Assembly (NCBI RefSeq): GCF_017939625.1
Contig: NZ_JAGKTC010000001.1
Coordinates: 590,519-654,518, forward strand
DNA: 64,000 nt
Direction: 5' to 3'
DNA from: Pseudoxanthomonas helianthi
GTDB lineage: Bacteria; Pseudomonadota; Gammaproteobacteria; Xanthomonadales; Xanthomonadaceae
Below the pieces are notes generated by a model. The model did no database searches, had not been told where the DNA came from, and was given only the letters and a program-made list of their open reading frames with translations. Shown here one piece after another: positions 48,924 to 57,538 of this stretch. Position 1 is the first letter of the stretch, and each line of letters begins with the position of its first letter. A program made the position numbers and the translations under genes.

Positions 48924-49949
48924 TCAATCGGTCGGCAGGGGCACTTCGACGGTGCAAAGCAGACCGTTCGGCTCCAGCCGGTAGGAAGTCCTCGCCTTGA
49001 GCTGGTAGGGCAGGGCGCGCTCGATCAGCTCGCGCCCGTAGCCGCCGGAGTGCACGCCGTCCGCAGGCCGTTCCGAAGGCGTTTCGAATTGCTCGCGCCA
49101 TTCCATCTGCAAGACCGGAGTGCCGTCCTCGCGCGAGGCGGTACGCCAGCGGATGGCGAGCCGGCCGGAATCCGTCGACAAGGCGCCGTACTTGGTCGCG
49201 TTGGTCGCCAGCTCGTGCAGGGCTAACGCATAGGTCTGCAAGGTGGTGGAGCGGAGCCGTACACCGGAGGGTCCGTCCAGGAGAACGCGCTCGCCATTGA
49301 CGCCGTGAGCCCGCAGTTCCTCCATCAGCAGTTCGTCGAACGAAACCTTGTCGCCATCGGTCAGGCGCGACAGCAGCCCATGCACGCGGGCGATCGCGCG
49401 CAGGCGGTCCGAATACGCCGGACCGAACTCGGCCAGCGTGGCGGATTCGCGCAGGGTGCGTTCGGAAACCGCCTGCACCACCGCCATCAGGTTGCGGGTG
49501 CGATGCTGCAACTCGGCGATGAGTACCTGCAGCCGGTCGGCGGCCTCTTTTTCCTCGGTGGCGTCGTGGCCGATGCCACCGATGCGGACGACCTTGCCGT
49601 CGTCGTCCAGCAACGGGAACTTGGTGTTGCGCATCCAGCGGACGCGGCCTTCCGGGTGCCAGATGCGATATTCGGTCAATGCCCGCTGGCCGTTGCGGAC
49701 TTTCCCGATCGCCTCATGAACCATGTGGCGATCCTCGGGCAGGATCAGTTCGATCCAGCTTTCCAGCGCAGGCCGCGCCAGCATGGAACGGTGGTCCATG
49801 CCGTAGATGTGGTCGAACGCGGGGCTGAGGTACTCGAGCTCCAGGGTGTCGGCGTTGCGTATCCACAACACGTCCGACGAGGCCTCGCCGAACTGGCGGA
49901 AACGCGTATCGCTTTCGCGCAGTTTGCGTTGGCCGACCGGCCGATCCAT
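48924..49949 (-). CDS. PAS-containing HWE-family sensor histidine kinase
   Basis: A 341-aa soluble kinase. A PAS domain with PAC (about 15-140: FRQFGEASSDVLWIRNADTLELEYLSPAFDHIYG) is followed by an HWE-type transmitter: ELQHRTRNLMAVVQAVSERT with the phospho-His, and ALALHELATNATKYGAL. It would phosphorylate a receiver, most likely the adjacent one-domain regulator whose stop is three bases upstream. Signal unknown; some relatives bind flavin or heme, but the LOV Cys motif is not seen. Confidence 0.88.
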   Translation of the reverse strand: MDRPVGQRKLRESDTRFRQFGEASSDVLWIRNADTLELEYLSPAFDHIYGMDHRSMLARPALESWIELILPEDRHMVHEAIGKVRNGQRALTEYRIWHPEGRVRWMRNTKFPLLDDDGKVVRIGGIGHDATEEKEAADRLQVLIAELQHRTRNLMAVVQAVSERTLRESATLAEFGPAYSDRLRAIARVHGLLSRLTDGDKVSFDELLMEELRAHGVNGERVLLDGPSGVRLRSTTLQTYALALHELATNATKYGALSTDSGRLAIRWRTASREDGTPVLQMEWREQFETPSERPADGVHSGGYGRELIERALPYQLKARTSYRLEPNGLLCTVEVPLPTD

Positions 49950-49952
49950 CAC

Positions 49953-50324
49953 CTACCCCTGCGCCAACAGCCCGGCCACCGCGGCGATCACCTCGTCGGC
50001 GAGGATCGGCTTGGTGCAATGGGGTGCGTGGGCATAGCGCGACGGGGCCATGTCGCGGTCGTAGCCGGAGGTGAACACGAAGGGGATGCCCTGCTCCAGC
50101 AGCCGGTCGGCGACCGGGTACACGCTCTCGCCGCCAAGGTTCATGTCGAGGATGGCCGCGTCCGGCAACGGCGGGCCGGCCAGCGAGCGCAGCGCATCGT
50201 TCACGCCGCCGACGGGGCCGGCGACCGAGGCGCCCGCGTCCTGCAGGGCGTCGGCCAAGGCTTGCGCCAACAGATATTCGTCCTCGGCAACCAAAATGCG
50301 CCGCCCAGCCAGCGGAAGTGTCAC
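49953..50324 (-). CDS. Single-domain response regulator
   Basis: A 123-aa stand-alone receiver (GTG start at 50324 with AAGGG upstream). It has acidic pair EDE (ILVAEDEYLL), phospho-acceptor Asp in AAILDMNLGG, Thr/Ser in FVFTSGYD and Lys in CTKPI. There is no output domain. It lies directly before and coupled to the HWE kinase gene, as in kinase/receiver pairs that feed a phosphorelay. The frame is open to 50378 but with no ribosome site there. Confidence 0.85.
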   Translation of the reverse strand: MTLPLAGRRILVAEDEYLLAQALADALQDAGASVAGPVGGVNDALRSLAGPPLPDAAILDMNLGGESVYPVADRLLEQGIPFVFTSGYDRDMAPSRYAHAPHCTKPILADEVIAAVAGLLAQG

Positions 50325-50406
50325 GTGTCGTGCCCTTGATGCAACCGGCGCAACACTTTGCCGACGGGGCGTAAGCATCGCGTGAAAATCCCGCCGCGAC
50401 GACGGC

Positions 50407-51069
50407 TCATGTCCCCGTCTGCCGATGCGGTGCGCGAACCGGCTTGGACTGCGGCGAGTTGTGCTGGCGCAGGAAGATCGACAGCACCACGATGGCGAGC
50501 ACCGACAGGAATTCGCTTTGCCAGTTCTGGAACGACTCGAACCAGAACTGGCTGCCGGTGAAGTGGTCCCACAGCGCTATCGGCGGCTTCCCCTTCATCG
50601 CCCGCTCGTCCAGTTCGTGGCGCCAGCTGCCTTCGAGGTGGGCGAGGAACGACGCGGCGAACAGCAGGAAAAAGGCGATGGCCAGCGAGTTCGAATAGAC
50701 GAATTCGCGCCAGCCTCCCGCCGTCGCCCAGGCGGGTGCCGGTCCCGGCATCACGCGCTCCTCTTCCTCGGCGGGATCGAGCGGACGCGATTCCGCGGAC
50801 CCGCGCTGGCGCAGCCAGACGGTCAGCAGCACGTACATGCCCATCTGCAGGAATTCGCTTTCCCAGTTCTCGAACGTGGCCGACACGAAATGGCCGGTTT
50901 CCAGATAGGCCACCAGGCTTAGCGGCGACATGCCCTCGTCGGCGCGCTCTTCGTTCCAGGCGGCGTGTCCGGCCAGGACCTGCCCGACAAGGCTCACCAC
51001 GCAGATCGCCAGCAAGGCGAGGCCGAGTCCATGGCGCACGTACCACGGGTGCGCGGAGGCGTTGTTCAT
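50407..51069 (-). CDS. DUF6766-family membrane protein with internal duplication
   Basis: A 220-aa protein with four membrane segments (about 12-32, 75-90, 118-138 and 185-205). Two similar halves are visible: SATFENWESEFLQMGMYVLLTVWLRQRG and ESFQNWQSEFLSVLAIVVLSIFLRQHN. The family is uncharacterised and frequent in stress islands of Xanthomonadaceae. It follows no close upstream gene and ends 83 bases before the receiver gene start. Confidence 0.78.
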   Translation of the reverse strand: MNNASAHPWYVRHGLGLALLAICVVSLVGQVLAGHAAWNEERADEGMSPLSLVAYLETGHFVSATFENWESEFLQMGMYVLLTVWLRQRGSAESRPLDPAEEEERVMPGPAPAWATAGGWREFVYSNSLAIAFFLLFAASFLAHLEGSWRHELDERAMKGKPPIALWDHFTGSQFWFESFQNWQSEFLSVLAIVVLSIFLRQHNSPQSKPVRAPHRQTGT

Positions 51070-51104
51070 GCGTTCGACGCTAACAGTCCCCCGTGAGCAG
51101 GATG

Positions 51105-51386
51105 TCAATGCAGCGTGGGGCGCTGCCGTCGCCGCGTCGATTCGGCCCACTGCGCGGCACGGGACAGGGTTTCCGGTTTGGAGAGCGCGATGTCCCCATA
51201 GATGAACCAGACCAGGTCCTCGCCGTTCTCCCGCTGCTCGTGCACCAGGCGCAGCCTGCGTCCGTTCCATGCGACCTCGCCACCCTCCGGATCGGCGGGG
51301 TCGTCGATCCGGCCCACGACGCATTCCACGCGCCGCGGCGTGACGATCAACGAAAACACCTCGGTCATGGCCCGAGCATCGGCCAT
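51105..51386 (-). CDS. Hypothetical 93-aa protein
   Basis: A small soluble protein with a beta-rich core (EVFSLIVTPRRVECVVGRIDD and EVAWNGRRLRLVHEQRENGEDLVWFIYGDIAL). I recognise no family. A GAGG sits ten bases before the 51386 start; 51368 (MTEVF) is an alternative. It is divergent from the RES gene (85-bp gap). Confidence 0.6.
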   Translation of the reverse strand: MADARAMTEVFSLIVTPRRVECVVGRIDDPADPEGGEVAWNGRRLRLVHEQRENGEDLVWFIYGDIALSKPETLSRAAQWAESTRRRQRPTLH

Positions 51387-51471
51387 CGCGTGTTGCCTCG
51401 TCGTGAGGCCGCGTTCGACATCCTGTTATCGGGGCCGCCCCTAAGCTGGCCGCGGACATCCAGGAGAACGC

Positions 51472-51918
51472 ATGGAGATCGTCAGGGCTTTCCAGGTGTT
51501 CGAGAACGACCCGGAAAAGACGCCGTTCGCCGCACAGGACAAGCCGGGCCGCTGGACCAGCGGCAACGCCCCCGCGATCTATGCGTCGTGCGAGCCGTCC
51601 ACGGCGATGCTGGAATTCCTGGCGCACCTGCACGGCCAGGCGCACGACGGAATCTGTTGCGCGCGCACCGCGCTGCGACGGGAATGGATCGAGGAGCCGG
51701 AATCGTTGCCGGAAGGCTGGCGCGACTGGCCTTACCGGAGCGACGTCCAGCAGATGGGCGACGGCTGGCTGGCTTCATGCCGTTCGCCGGTGTTGCGGGT
51801 GCCCAGCGTGCTGGTGCCGGGTGCGTACAACCTGATCATCAATCCCGCTTGTCCCGAGTGGCGGGCGTGCACCACGGAACATTGCGAGGTCTACCGTCTC
51901 GACAGCCGGCTTGCCTGA
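51472..51918 (+). CDS. RES-domain protein, probable NAD-consuming toxin type
   Basis: A 148-aa RES-domain protein. The RES signature GRWTSGNAPAIYASCEPSTAMLEFLAHL (with the conserved Arg, Tyr and Glu) is near residues 26-53, and LVPGAYNLIINPACPEW near the end is also typical. RES toxins degrade NAD+ and are usually encoded after an Xre-type antitoxin. None is seen here; instead a 91-aa unknown gene follows one base after the stop. CAGGAG precedes the ATG. Toxicity is inferred from the family only. Confidence 0.82.
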   Translation: MEIVRAFQVFENDPEKTPFAAQDKPGRWTSGNAPAIYASCEPSTAMLEFLAHLHGQAHDGICCARTALRREWIEEPESLPEGWRDWPYRSDVQQMGDGWLASCRSPVLRVPSVLVPGAYNLIINPACPEWRACTTEHCEVYRLDSRLA

Positions 51919-51919
51919 A

Positions 51920-52195
51920 ATGCAGACCCAGATTCCCAAACACATCCGCAAGCGGCTGCACACCTTCCTGCCGTCCGCGCTGCAGGATGCCGCCGACACC
52001 GACATCTTCGGGGTCATGGCGCACCTGGAGCCCGCCGTCGACGAGCTGTATGCGCACACGCCCAACACCGCGCACATCGCGCTGACCGAAATGCTGCTGC
52101 ACATGGCGGCCGAATACCAGCTGGTCGAAGAGATGGCCCACATCGCGCTGCACAGCAGCCACCACGCCGCCAACCTGGAGGACGACGACGGATGA
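51920..52195 (+). CDS. 91-aa protein coupled to the RES gene
   Basis: A helical acidic protein (MQTQIPKHIRKRLHTFLPSAL, then VMAHLEPAVDELYAHTPNT and TEMLLHMAAEYQLVEEMAHIALHSSHHA). No Xre helix-turn-helix or other known antitoxin motif was recognised. Its ATG lies one base after the RES stop, so translation is probably coupled. It may neutralise or assist the RES protein; that is inference from position. Confidence 0.65.
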   Translation: MQTQIPKHIRKRLHTFLPSALQDAADTDIFGVMAHLEPAVDELYAHTPNTAHIALTEMLLHMAAEYQLVEEMAHIALHSSHHAANLEDDDG

Positions 52196-52239
52196 ATCCG
52201 CCGCTGCGCACGCGAGGAAGAAAGAGCTGCAACCGTGCG

Positions 52240-52250
52240 GAAATTTTTTC
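52240..52250 (-). promoter_or_regulatory. Candidate upstream activator motif, second copy
   Basis: Read on the minus strand this is GAAAAAATTTC, identical over 11 bases to 46973-46983. It lies 53 bases upstream of the -24 element at 52304. Same motif, same relative place, opposite orientation. Confidence 0.5.
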
Positions 52251-52303
52251 GCTGCGACGGAACGGCGCGGCGACGCGAGCGCCAAGGATCAGGTCCCGCG
52301 CCT

Positions 52304-52320
52304 TGGCATGGCTATTGCAT
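52304..52320 (+). promoter_or_regulatory. Sigma-54 promoter (TGGCATG-N4-TTGCAT)
   Basis: TGGCATG (52304-52310) and TTGCAT (52315-52320) are four bases apart, a near-perfect -24/-12 pair. The expected start is near 52330, leaving a short leader with AGAGGA before the BON gene. The leader resembles that of the other sigma-54 target (both contain CAAGAGGAA). Confidence 0.8.
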
Positions 52321-52355
52321 ACCGACCGGGGCCAACCACAAGAGGAACCATCGTG

Positions 52356-53627
52356 ATGGACAAACAAGTGGGAACGGAGCTGAAAGCGGCCCTCAGCGAT
52401 CTGCAGAACCTGGCCGTCCGTGTGGCGGAAATGGGCCGCGAATGGTGGGACAACCGGAGGGACGACATGAACCAGCAACATCGGCGTTACGAAGCATCCC
52501 GCGAGCATGGCGAACGCGGGTACGGCGAGGGATACGGGATTTCGCGCGCCACCGGCGGCACGGAACGCGAAGAAGGCCAGGCCTACCGCGGCGATCGCGG
52601 TTACCGCGAGCACATCGCCCGCGGCGAACGCGGGCCGTACGGACCGCAACCGGGACGCGAACGCGAATACGGACGCGGCTTCGATGAAACCGAGTTCTAT
52701 TCCGGCGCAGGCGCGGAAACTTCGCGTGCCGGACGCGCCCGGTTCGAGGACGACGAGGCCATGGGCGAGGGCGCCCGCGGACGCGAATACGGCTATGGAA
52801 GCACCGGCTATGGCTATGGCAGTGGCGGCAGGACCGAGCAGAGCGGCAGCCGGTACGGCCAGGGCCGCGGCGGCTATCGCAACGAGGACAGCCTCTACGG
52901 CTACAGCCAGGGACGCCAGGGTTATGGCCGCCGGCCGGAGCAGAACCTCGGCCAGGGCAGCTATGGCCAGCGCGAATACGGCCAGGGCGGCTACGACCAG
53001 GGCAACTACGGACGCGGCCCGGACACGGGATACAACGATTACCTGGGCAGCGGCTATTCCGAACAGGATCGCGGCTTCACCGGTTCGCGGTACGACACGG
53101 GTTCGCGCTACGACACCGGCTACGCCGGCCTGGGCAACGACTATTACAACGAACGCGGATACAGCGAACGCGGACAGACCCAGCGCATGGGCGAGCATCG
53201 CGGACGCGGCCCGAGGAACTACCGGCGCTCCGATGAACGCATCACCGAGGACTTGAACGAACGGTTCACCGAGGATGCGCTGCTCGACGCCAGCGACATC
53301 AACGTCAGCGTCAGCGACGGCGTCGCGACCTTGCAGGGCACCGTCGAGAACCGCTGGATGAAGCACCGCGCCGAAGACATCGCCGACGCCTGCAGCGGGG
53401 TCAAGGACGTGCGCAACGAAATCCGGGTAAGCGGCAGCCAGCAGACCCGCTCGGAAGCGACGGGGTCGATGGCGACGTCCGGGACAACGACATCCGGGAC
53501 AACGACATCCGGGGCAACGACGTCCGGAGCGACGACGTCCGGTGCGAAGACCACGGGCGATGAGCAGCGTTCCCAGAAGGTCCCGCAGGCGCCCGGCACC
53601 ACGGCGGTGGGCGGAACCACGCATTGA
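52356..53627 (+). CDS. Gly/Tyr/Arg-rich low-complexity protein with a BON domain
   Basis: A 423-aa protein in four parts: a helical start (MDKQVGTELKAALSDLQ, with REWWDNRRDD), a long low-complexity region (about 45-285) dominated by Gly, Tyr, Arg, Gln and Glu (for example RGGYRNEDSLYGYSQGRQGYG), one BON domain (about 288-355: ITEDLNERFTEDALLDASDINVSVSDGVATLQGTV), and a TSGTT/TSGAT repeat tail. No signal peptide. The BON part suggests membrane or envelope contact. The Tyr/Gly/Arg region is of the kind that forms condensates; that is inference. It is transcribed from the sigma-54 promoter at 52304. Confidence 0.82.
   Translation: MDKQVGTELKAALSDLQNLAVRVAEMGREWWDNRRDDMNQQHRRYEASREHGERGYGEGYGISRATGGTEREEGQAYRGDRGYREHIARGERGPYGPQPGREREYGRGFDETEFYSGAGAETSRAGRARFEDDEAMGEGARGREYGYGSTGYGYGSGGRTEQSGSRYGQGRGGYRNEDSLYGYSQGRQGYGRRPEQNLGQGSYGQREYGQGGYDQGNYGRGPDTGYNDYLGSGYSEQDRGFTGSRYDTGSRYDTGYAGLGNDYYNERGYSERGQTQRMGEHRGRGPRNYRRSDERITEDLNERFTEDALLDASDINVSVSDGVATLQGTVENRWMKHRAEDIADACSGVKDVRNEIRVSGSQQTRSEATGSMATSGTTTSGTTTSGATTSGATTSGAKTTGDEQRSQKVPQAPGTTAVGGTTH
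53475..53549 (+). repeat. Five 15-bp repeats coding for TSGxT
   Basis: Units such as ACGTCCGGGACAACG are repeated five times head to tail, in frame, giving TSGTT TSGTT TSGAT TSGAT TSGAK near the end of the BON protein. Copy number probably varies between strains. Confidence 0.85.
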
Positions 53628-54211
53628 TGGGCATGCCGCACGCGAGGCCCCGCACGCTGGAAGCAGGTTCCGACCGGCGATCCGGCGCGCGGCGCCTCCG
53701 TCCCCTCGCCTGGGGATTGTCCGCGCTGGCCATCGCCTGGGTGGTCCGCACGCTGGTGGAGCAACGCCGCGCCGACAACGCGGCGGGCCTGGCGCGGATG
53801 GTGCGCATGGCCGGTCACCTGGCCGCGGCCAGGGCACTGGCCGAAGTCGTCGAACAGCGCGCGTCCGACGAGGAATTGCGCGCGGCTGCGGAACGCTGGC
53901 AGAGCGCGCTGGCGCCCGGCGGCGCATGGGACGAACTGGCGGAAATCCTGCCCGCGCATGCCGACCTGCCCTACGCATCGATGCGTTCGGTCGAGGGATT
54001 GCCCAGCCCCAACTTCGACCGGCGCGCGGCCGGGGAGATGCGCCAATGGCTGGAAACCGCGCACGGACTGTGCAACGGGCTGGCGCTGTCGAACTCCGCG
54101 CAGATCCGCCGCCGGGCGCACCGGGCCATCGCCTTGCTGGAAGCATCGGCCTGCGACATCGACCTGTACGGCCAGCGCGAACGGCTGGCGGCCGCACCCT
54201 CGCCCGCCTGA
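53627..54211 (+). CDS. Hypothetical 194-aa protein with one membrane span
   Basis: A basic N-terminus (to about residue 26) is followed by one hydrophobic segment (LAWGLSALAIAWVVRTLV) and a long helical soluble part. No domain was recognised. The ATG overlaps the BON stop (TGATG), so it is translationally coupled to that gene and falls under the same sigma-54 promoter. Confidence 0.65.
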   Translation: MGMPHARPRTLEAGSDRRSGARRLRPLAWGLSALAIAWVVRTLVEQRRADNAAGLARMVRMAGHLAAARALAEVVEQRASDEELRAAAERWQSALAPGGAWDELAEILPAHADLPYASMRSVEGLPSPNFDRRAAGEMRQWLETAHGLCNGLALSNSAQIRRRAHRAIALLEASACDIDLYGQRERLAAAPSPA

Positions 54212-54226
54212 CCGGAGACCCGACGC

Positions 54227-55390
54227 ATGCATGCACTGACCTACCACGGGAACAAGGACGTGCGCGTCGAAACCGTGCCCGACCCCGAGCTGCGCGATGC
54301 GGACGACATCATCCTCCGGGTTACCGCCACCGCCATCTGCGGATCGGACCTGCACATCTTCCGCGGCAAGATACCGGGCGTGCGCGAAGGCGACGTGCTC
54401 GGCCACGAGTTCATGGGCGTGGTCGAATCCGCCGGCCGGGGCGTCACCGAGGTTGCCAAGGGCGACCGCGTGGTGATCCCGTTCGTGATCGCATGCGGCG
54501 AATGCTTCTTCTGCAAGCTGGGCGAACACGCGGCCTGCGAATGCACCAATACCGGATCGGGCACCGCCCTCAACCGCCATGACGTCCGCCCGCCCGCCGC
54601 GCTGTTCGGCTACGGTTCGCTTTACGGCAGCATTCCCGGCGGACAGGCCGAATACGTGCGGGTGCCCCACGCCAACGTCGGCCCGTTGCGTATCCCCGAC
54701 GAGTTGTCCGACGAACAGGTGCTGTTCCTGTCCGACATCCTGCCCACCGGCTACCAGGCGACGATCAATGCCGCGGTCAGGCGCGGAACCAGCGTGGCGA
54801 TCTTCGGCGCCGGGCCGGTCGGGCTGATGGCCGCGGCCTGCTGCCGGATGATGGGGGCTGAACGCATCTTCATGGTCGACCACCATCCCTACCGGCTCGA
54901 CTTCGCCGCGCGCACCTACGACGTGCAGCCCATCAACTTCGACGAACAGGACGATCCGGTGGCGGAGATCGTCGAAGCCACCGCCGGCCGCGGCGTGGAC
55001 GCCTGCATCGATGCGGTCGGTTTCGAAGCCAAGGGTTCGATCGCCGAAACCGTGCTCACCACGGTGAAACTGGAAGGCAGCAGCGGCACCGCCTTGCGCC
55101 AATGCATCGCGGCATGCCGGCGCGGCGGCGTGATCAGCGTCGCGGGCGTGTATGCCGGCGTCCTCCATGCCTTCCTGTTCGGCGACGCGTTCGACAAGGG
55201 ATTGCACTTCGCGATGGGCCAGACCCACGTGCAGCGTTATCTGCCGGAGCTGCTGTATGCCGTGCAGGAAGGCCGGCTGCATCCCGAAGCGATCATTTCG
55301 CACCAGCTGCCGCTGCAGGAGGCGGCCAAGGGCTATGCGATGTTCAACGACAAGCAGGACGATTGCCGCAAGGTCATCCTGACGCCCTGA
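54227..55390 (+). CDS. Zinc-dependent alcohol dehydrogenase (formaldehyde-dehydrogenase type)
   Basis: A 387-aa medium-chain dehydrogenase. Catalytic zinc ligands are ICGSDLH and GHEFMG; structural zinc cysteines are in [17 protein letters not shown]; the Rossmann motif is [25 protein letters not shown] is typical of the glutathione-independent formaldehyde dehydrogenase-like group. GGAG precedes the start. It lies 15 bases after the coupled gene above, so it may be part of the sigma-54 operon. Confidence 0.9.
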   Translation: MHALTYHGNKDVRVETVPDPELRDADDIILRVTATAICGSDLHIFRGKIPGVREGDVLGHEFMGVVESAGRGVTEVAKGDRVVIPFVIACGECFFCKLGEHAACECTNTGSGTALNRHDVRPPAALFGYGSLYGSIPGGQAEYVRVPHANVGPLRIPDELSDEQVLFLSDILPTGYQATINAAVRRGTSVAIFGAGPVGLMAAACCRMMGAERIFMVDHHPYRLDFAARTYDVQPINFDEQDDPVAEIVEATAGRGVDACIDAVGFEAKGSIAETVLTTVKLEGSSGTALRQCIAACRRGGVISVAGVYAGVLHAFLFGDAFDKGLHFAMGQTHVQRYLPELLYAVQEGRLHPEAIISHQLPLQEAAKGYAMFNDKQDDCRKVILTP

Positions 55391-55420
55391 CACGGGGTGA
55401 GCCGAAGGATCTGCCCGCCT

Positions 55421-57100
55421 TCAGCGCGGGCCCCGTTCTTCCCGGTCGCGTGCGCGATGATCGCGCAGCAAGGCGCTGAGCACGATGCCGCAGCCCAGCG
55501 CCGCGGCCAGCACGAACAGCACCAGGGCGACGATCGGATAACCCCACAGCGTGTGCGGCGTCGGCACCCGCATCAGTTGCGCCGAGGCCAGGATCAGCGC
55601 GGCGGTGATGACGCCGATGGCGATGCGGTTGGCGATCTTCTGCAGGTTCTCCATCATCCGCGACTCGTCCAGGCCCACCACCCGGAACTGCAGGCGGTTT
55701 TCCGCGAGCAGCGACAGGATGTCGGAGAACTTGCGCGGACCGTCGCGCAGCAATCCCTGCACCTCGAGCAGTTCGCTGGCCAGCGCCGGCAGCGACAGCG
55801 AACGGCGCAGGTTGGCGCGCATGACGTGCTGCAGTTGGTCCTCGATGACCCGCTGGGTATCCAGCTCCGGCGCCAGCGCATCGCAGACCGCATCCAGGTT
55901 GAGCAGGGTCTTGCCGAGCAGGCTCAACTCGGGCGGCGCGCGCAGGCCGCAGCGGGTGGCGATGCGGACCAGTTCCAGCAACACCCTGCCCTCGGACATC
56001 GAGGCGCGATGCGCGGCGTAACGCGCGATCAGCTGGCTGATCTCGCGCATGTAGCGCGATTCGTCGTAGTCGGCCAGGCGCACGCCCAGGTCGATGCCCT
56101 CTTCCGCGACCTGTTCGCCGCGCCCGTCGACCGCGGCGAACAGCAGCTTGAGCAGGCGATCGCGCTGCTTCGGCGACACGTTGGTGACCATGCCCAGGTC
56201 GAAGATCGCCAGGCGTCCCTCGGGCGTCACCCGCAGGTTGCCGGGATGCGGATCGGCATGGATTTCCCCATGCACGAACACCTGGTCGAGATAGCCGCGC
56301 AGCAGTTCTTCGGCCAGCGGCGTCATCGGTTCCTCGACACGGCGTATGCCTGGCACCTCGTCGACCCGGATGCCATGCACCAGGTCCATGGTCAACACGC
56401 GCCGGCCACAGTAATCCCAGATCGGCCGCGGCAACCAGAGCAGAGGGAACGGCGCAAGGTGCTCGCGGAAGCGGTCCAGGTTCTCCGCTTCTGCCACGTA
56501 GTCCAGTTCGGCCATCAGGGTGCGACCGAACTCCCCGAGCCAGTCGGCGAAGCGGACGTGGCGACCCAGCTCGGTCATGTGGTCGGCGGCGTCGGCGAAT
56601 TCCCTGAGCACGTCCAGGTCGCGGATAAGCTGCTCCGCGACGCCCGGGCGCTGCACTTTCACCGCGACTTCCTTGCGGTCGCGCAACACCGCGCGATGCA
56701 CCTGGGCCAGCGATGCGCTGCCCAGCGGCTGTTCGTCGAAGGCGGCGAACGCCTTGCCGATGCGGACGCTCAGCTCGTGCTCCACCCGCTCGCGGATGGC
56801 GTCGAACGGCACCGGCGCGACGCTTTCCTGCATCCGCTCCAGCGCCACCGCGTACGCCGGCGGAACCAGGTCCGGACGGGTCGACAGCATCTGTCCCAGC
56901 TTGACGAAGGTCGGCCCCATCGCCTCGAGTTCGCGCGCGAATTCCTCGGGGCTGCCTTCGCTCGCGTCGTCGGGGATGCTGTCTAGGCGCACGCCATGGA
57001 AGATCCCCGCGTTGCGGTAGCGGAACAGGAAACGCACGATCTCCGCGCGGCGGGTCATCTTCCCCGTCCCTGCGCGACCCGCGGCGCGTTCGGTGTCCAT
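55421..57100 (-). CDS. AarF/UbiB-family (ABC1) atypical kinase
   Basis: A 559-aa ABC1-type protein. KxGQ motif FVKLGQMLSTRPDLVP, the Ala-rich loop GSASLAQVHRAVL, VAVKVQRPG, and the catalytic loop HGEIHADPHPGNLRV followed by IFDLGMV. Two C-terminal membrane segments (about 490-545). UbiB-type members support ubiquinone synthesis; others act in lipid homeostasis. In a stress cluster the role may differ from housekeeping UbiB. It converges with the dehydrogenase gene. Confidence 0.9.
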   Translation of the reverse strand: MDTERAAGRAGTGKMTRRAEIVRFLFRYRNAGIFHGVRLDSIPDDASEGSPEEFARELEAMGPTFVKLGQMLSTRPDLVPPAYAVALERMQESVAPVPFDAIRERVEHELSVRIGKAFAAFDEQPLGSASLAQVHRAVLRDRKEVAVKVQRPGVAEQLIRDLDVLREFADAADHMTELGRHVRFADWLGEFGRTLMAELDYVAEAENLDRFREHLAPFPLLWLPRPIWDYCGRRVLTMDLVHGIRVDEVPGIRRVEEPMTPLAEELLRGYLDQVFVHGEIHADPHPGNLRVTPEGRLAIFDLGMVTNVSPKQRDRLLKLLFAAVDGRGEQVAEEGIDLGVRLADYDESRYMREISQLIARYAAHRASMSEGRVLLELVRIATRCGLRAPPELSLLGKTLLNLDAVCDALAPELDTQRVIEDQLQHVMRANLRRSLSLPALASELLEVQGLLRDGPRKFSDILSLLAENRLQFRVVGLDESRMMENLQKIANRIAIGVITAALILASAQLMRVPTPHTLWGYPIVALVLFVLAAALGCGIVLSALLRDHRARDREERGPR

Positions 57101-57124
57101 GTCCGACCTGCGTCCTTGGGGATG

Positions 57125-57538
57125 TCAGTGGGGTGCGGCCACGCCCTGCAGCAGGTCCTGGGAGGCGCGCGAATCGCCGCTGCCGGCGAAGTTGCCCAGC
57201 GAGACGATGCCGACCAGGCGCTTGTCGCGGTTCACCACCGGCAGGCGCCTCACTTCCAGGCTGGCCATGTTCTTGGCGACCGATTCGATGTCGTCGTCCT
57301 CGTGGCAGTACTTCACGTCGTTGGACATCGCCTCGCGCACGCGCGAATCCGGACTCAGGCCGCGCGCCACCGCGCGGATCGCGATGTCGCGATCGGTCAG
57401 GAAGCCGACCAGCCGGTCGTTCTCGCCCACTGGCAGGCTGCCGATGTCGTATTCCGCCATCAATTTCGCGGCCTCGCGCAGGCTGTCGTCAGGCGAGACC
57501 ACGCAAACATCGCTACTCATCATGTGTCCGACTTTCAT
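57125..57538 (-). CDS. Two-CBS-domain protein
   Basis: A 137-aa protein made of one CBS pair: MMSSDVCVVSPDDSLREAAKLMAEYDIGSLPV with FLTDRDIAIRA, then IESVAKNMASLEVRRLPVVNRDKRLVGIVSLGN. Such stand-alone pairs bind adenine nucleotides and regulate partners. GGAG is well placed. Its 5' end overlaps the mgtC-like gene by 26 bases, suggesting functional linkage. Confidence 0.9.
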   Translation of the reverse strand: MKVGHMMSSDVCVVSPDDSLREAAKLMAEYDIGSLPVGENDRLVGFLTDRDIAIRAVARGLSPDSRVREAMSNDVKYCHEDDDIESVAKNMASLEVRRLPVVNRDKRLVGIVSLGNFAGSGDSRASQDLLQGVAAPH

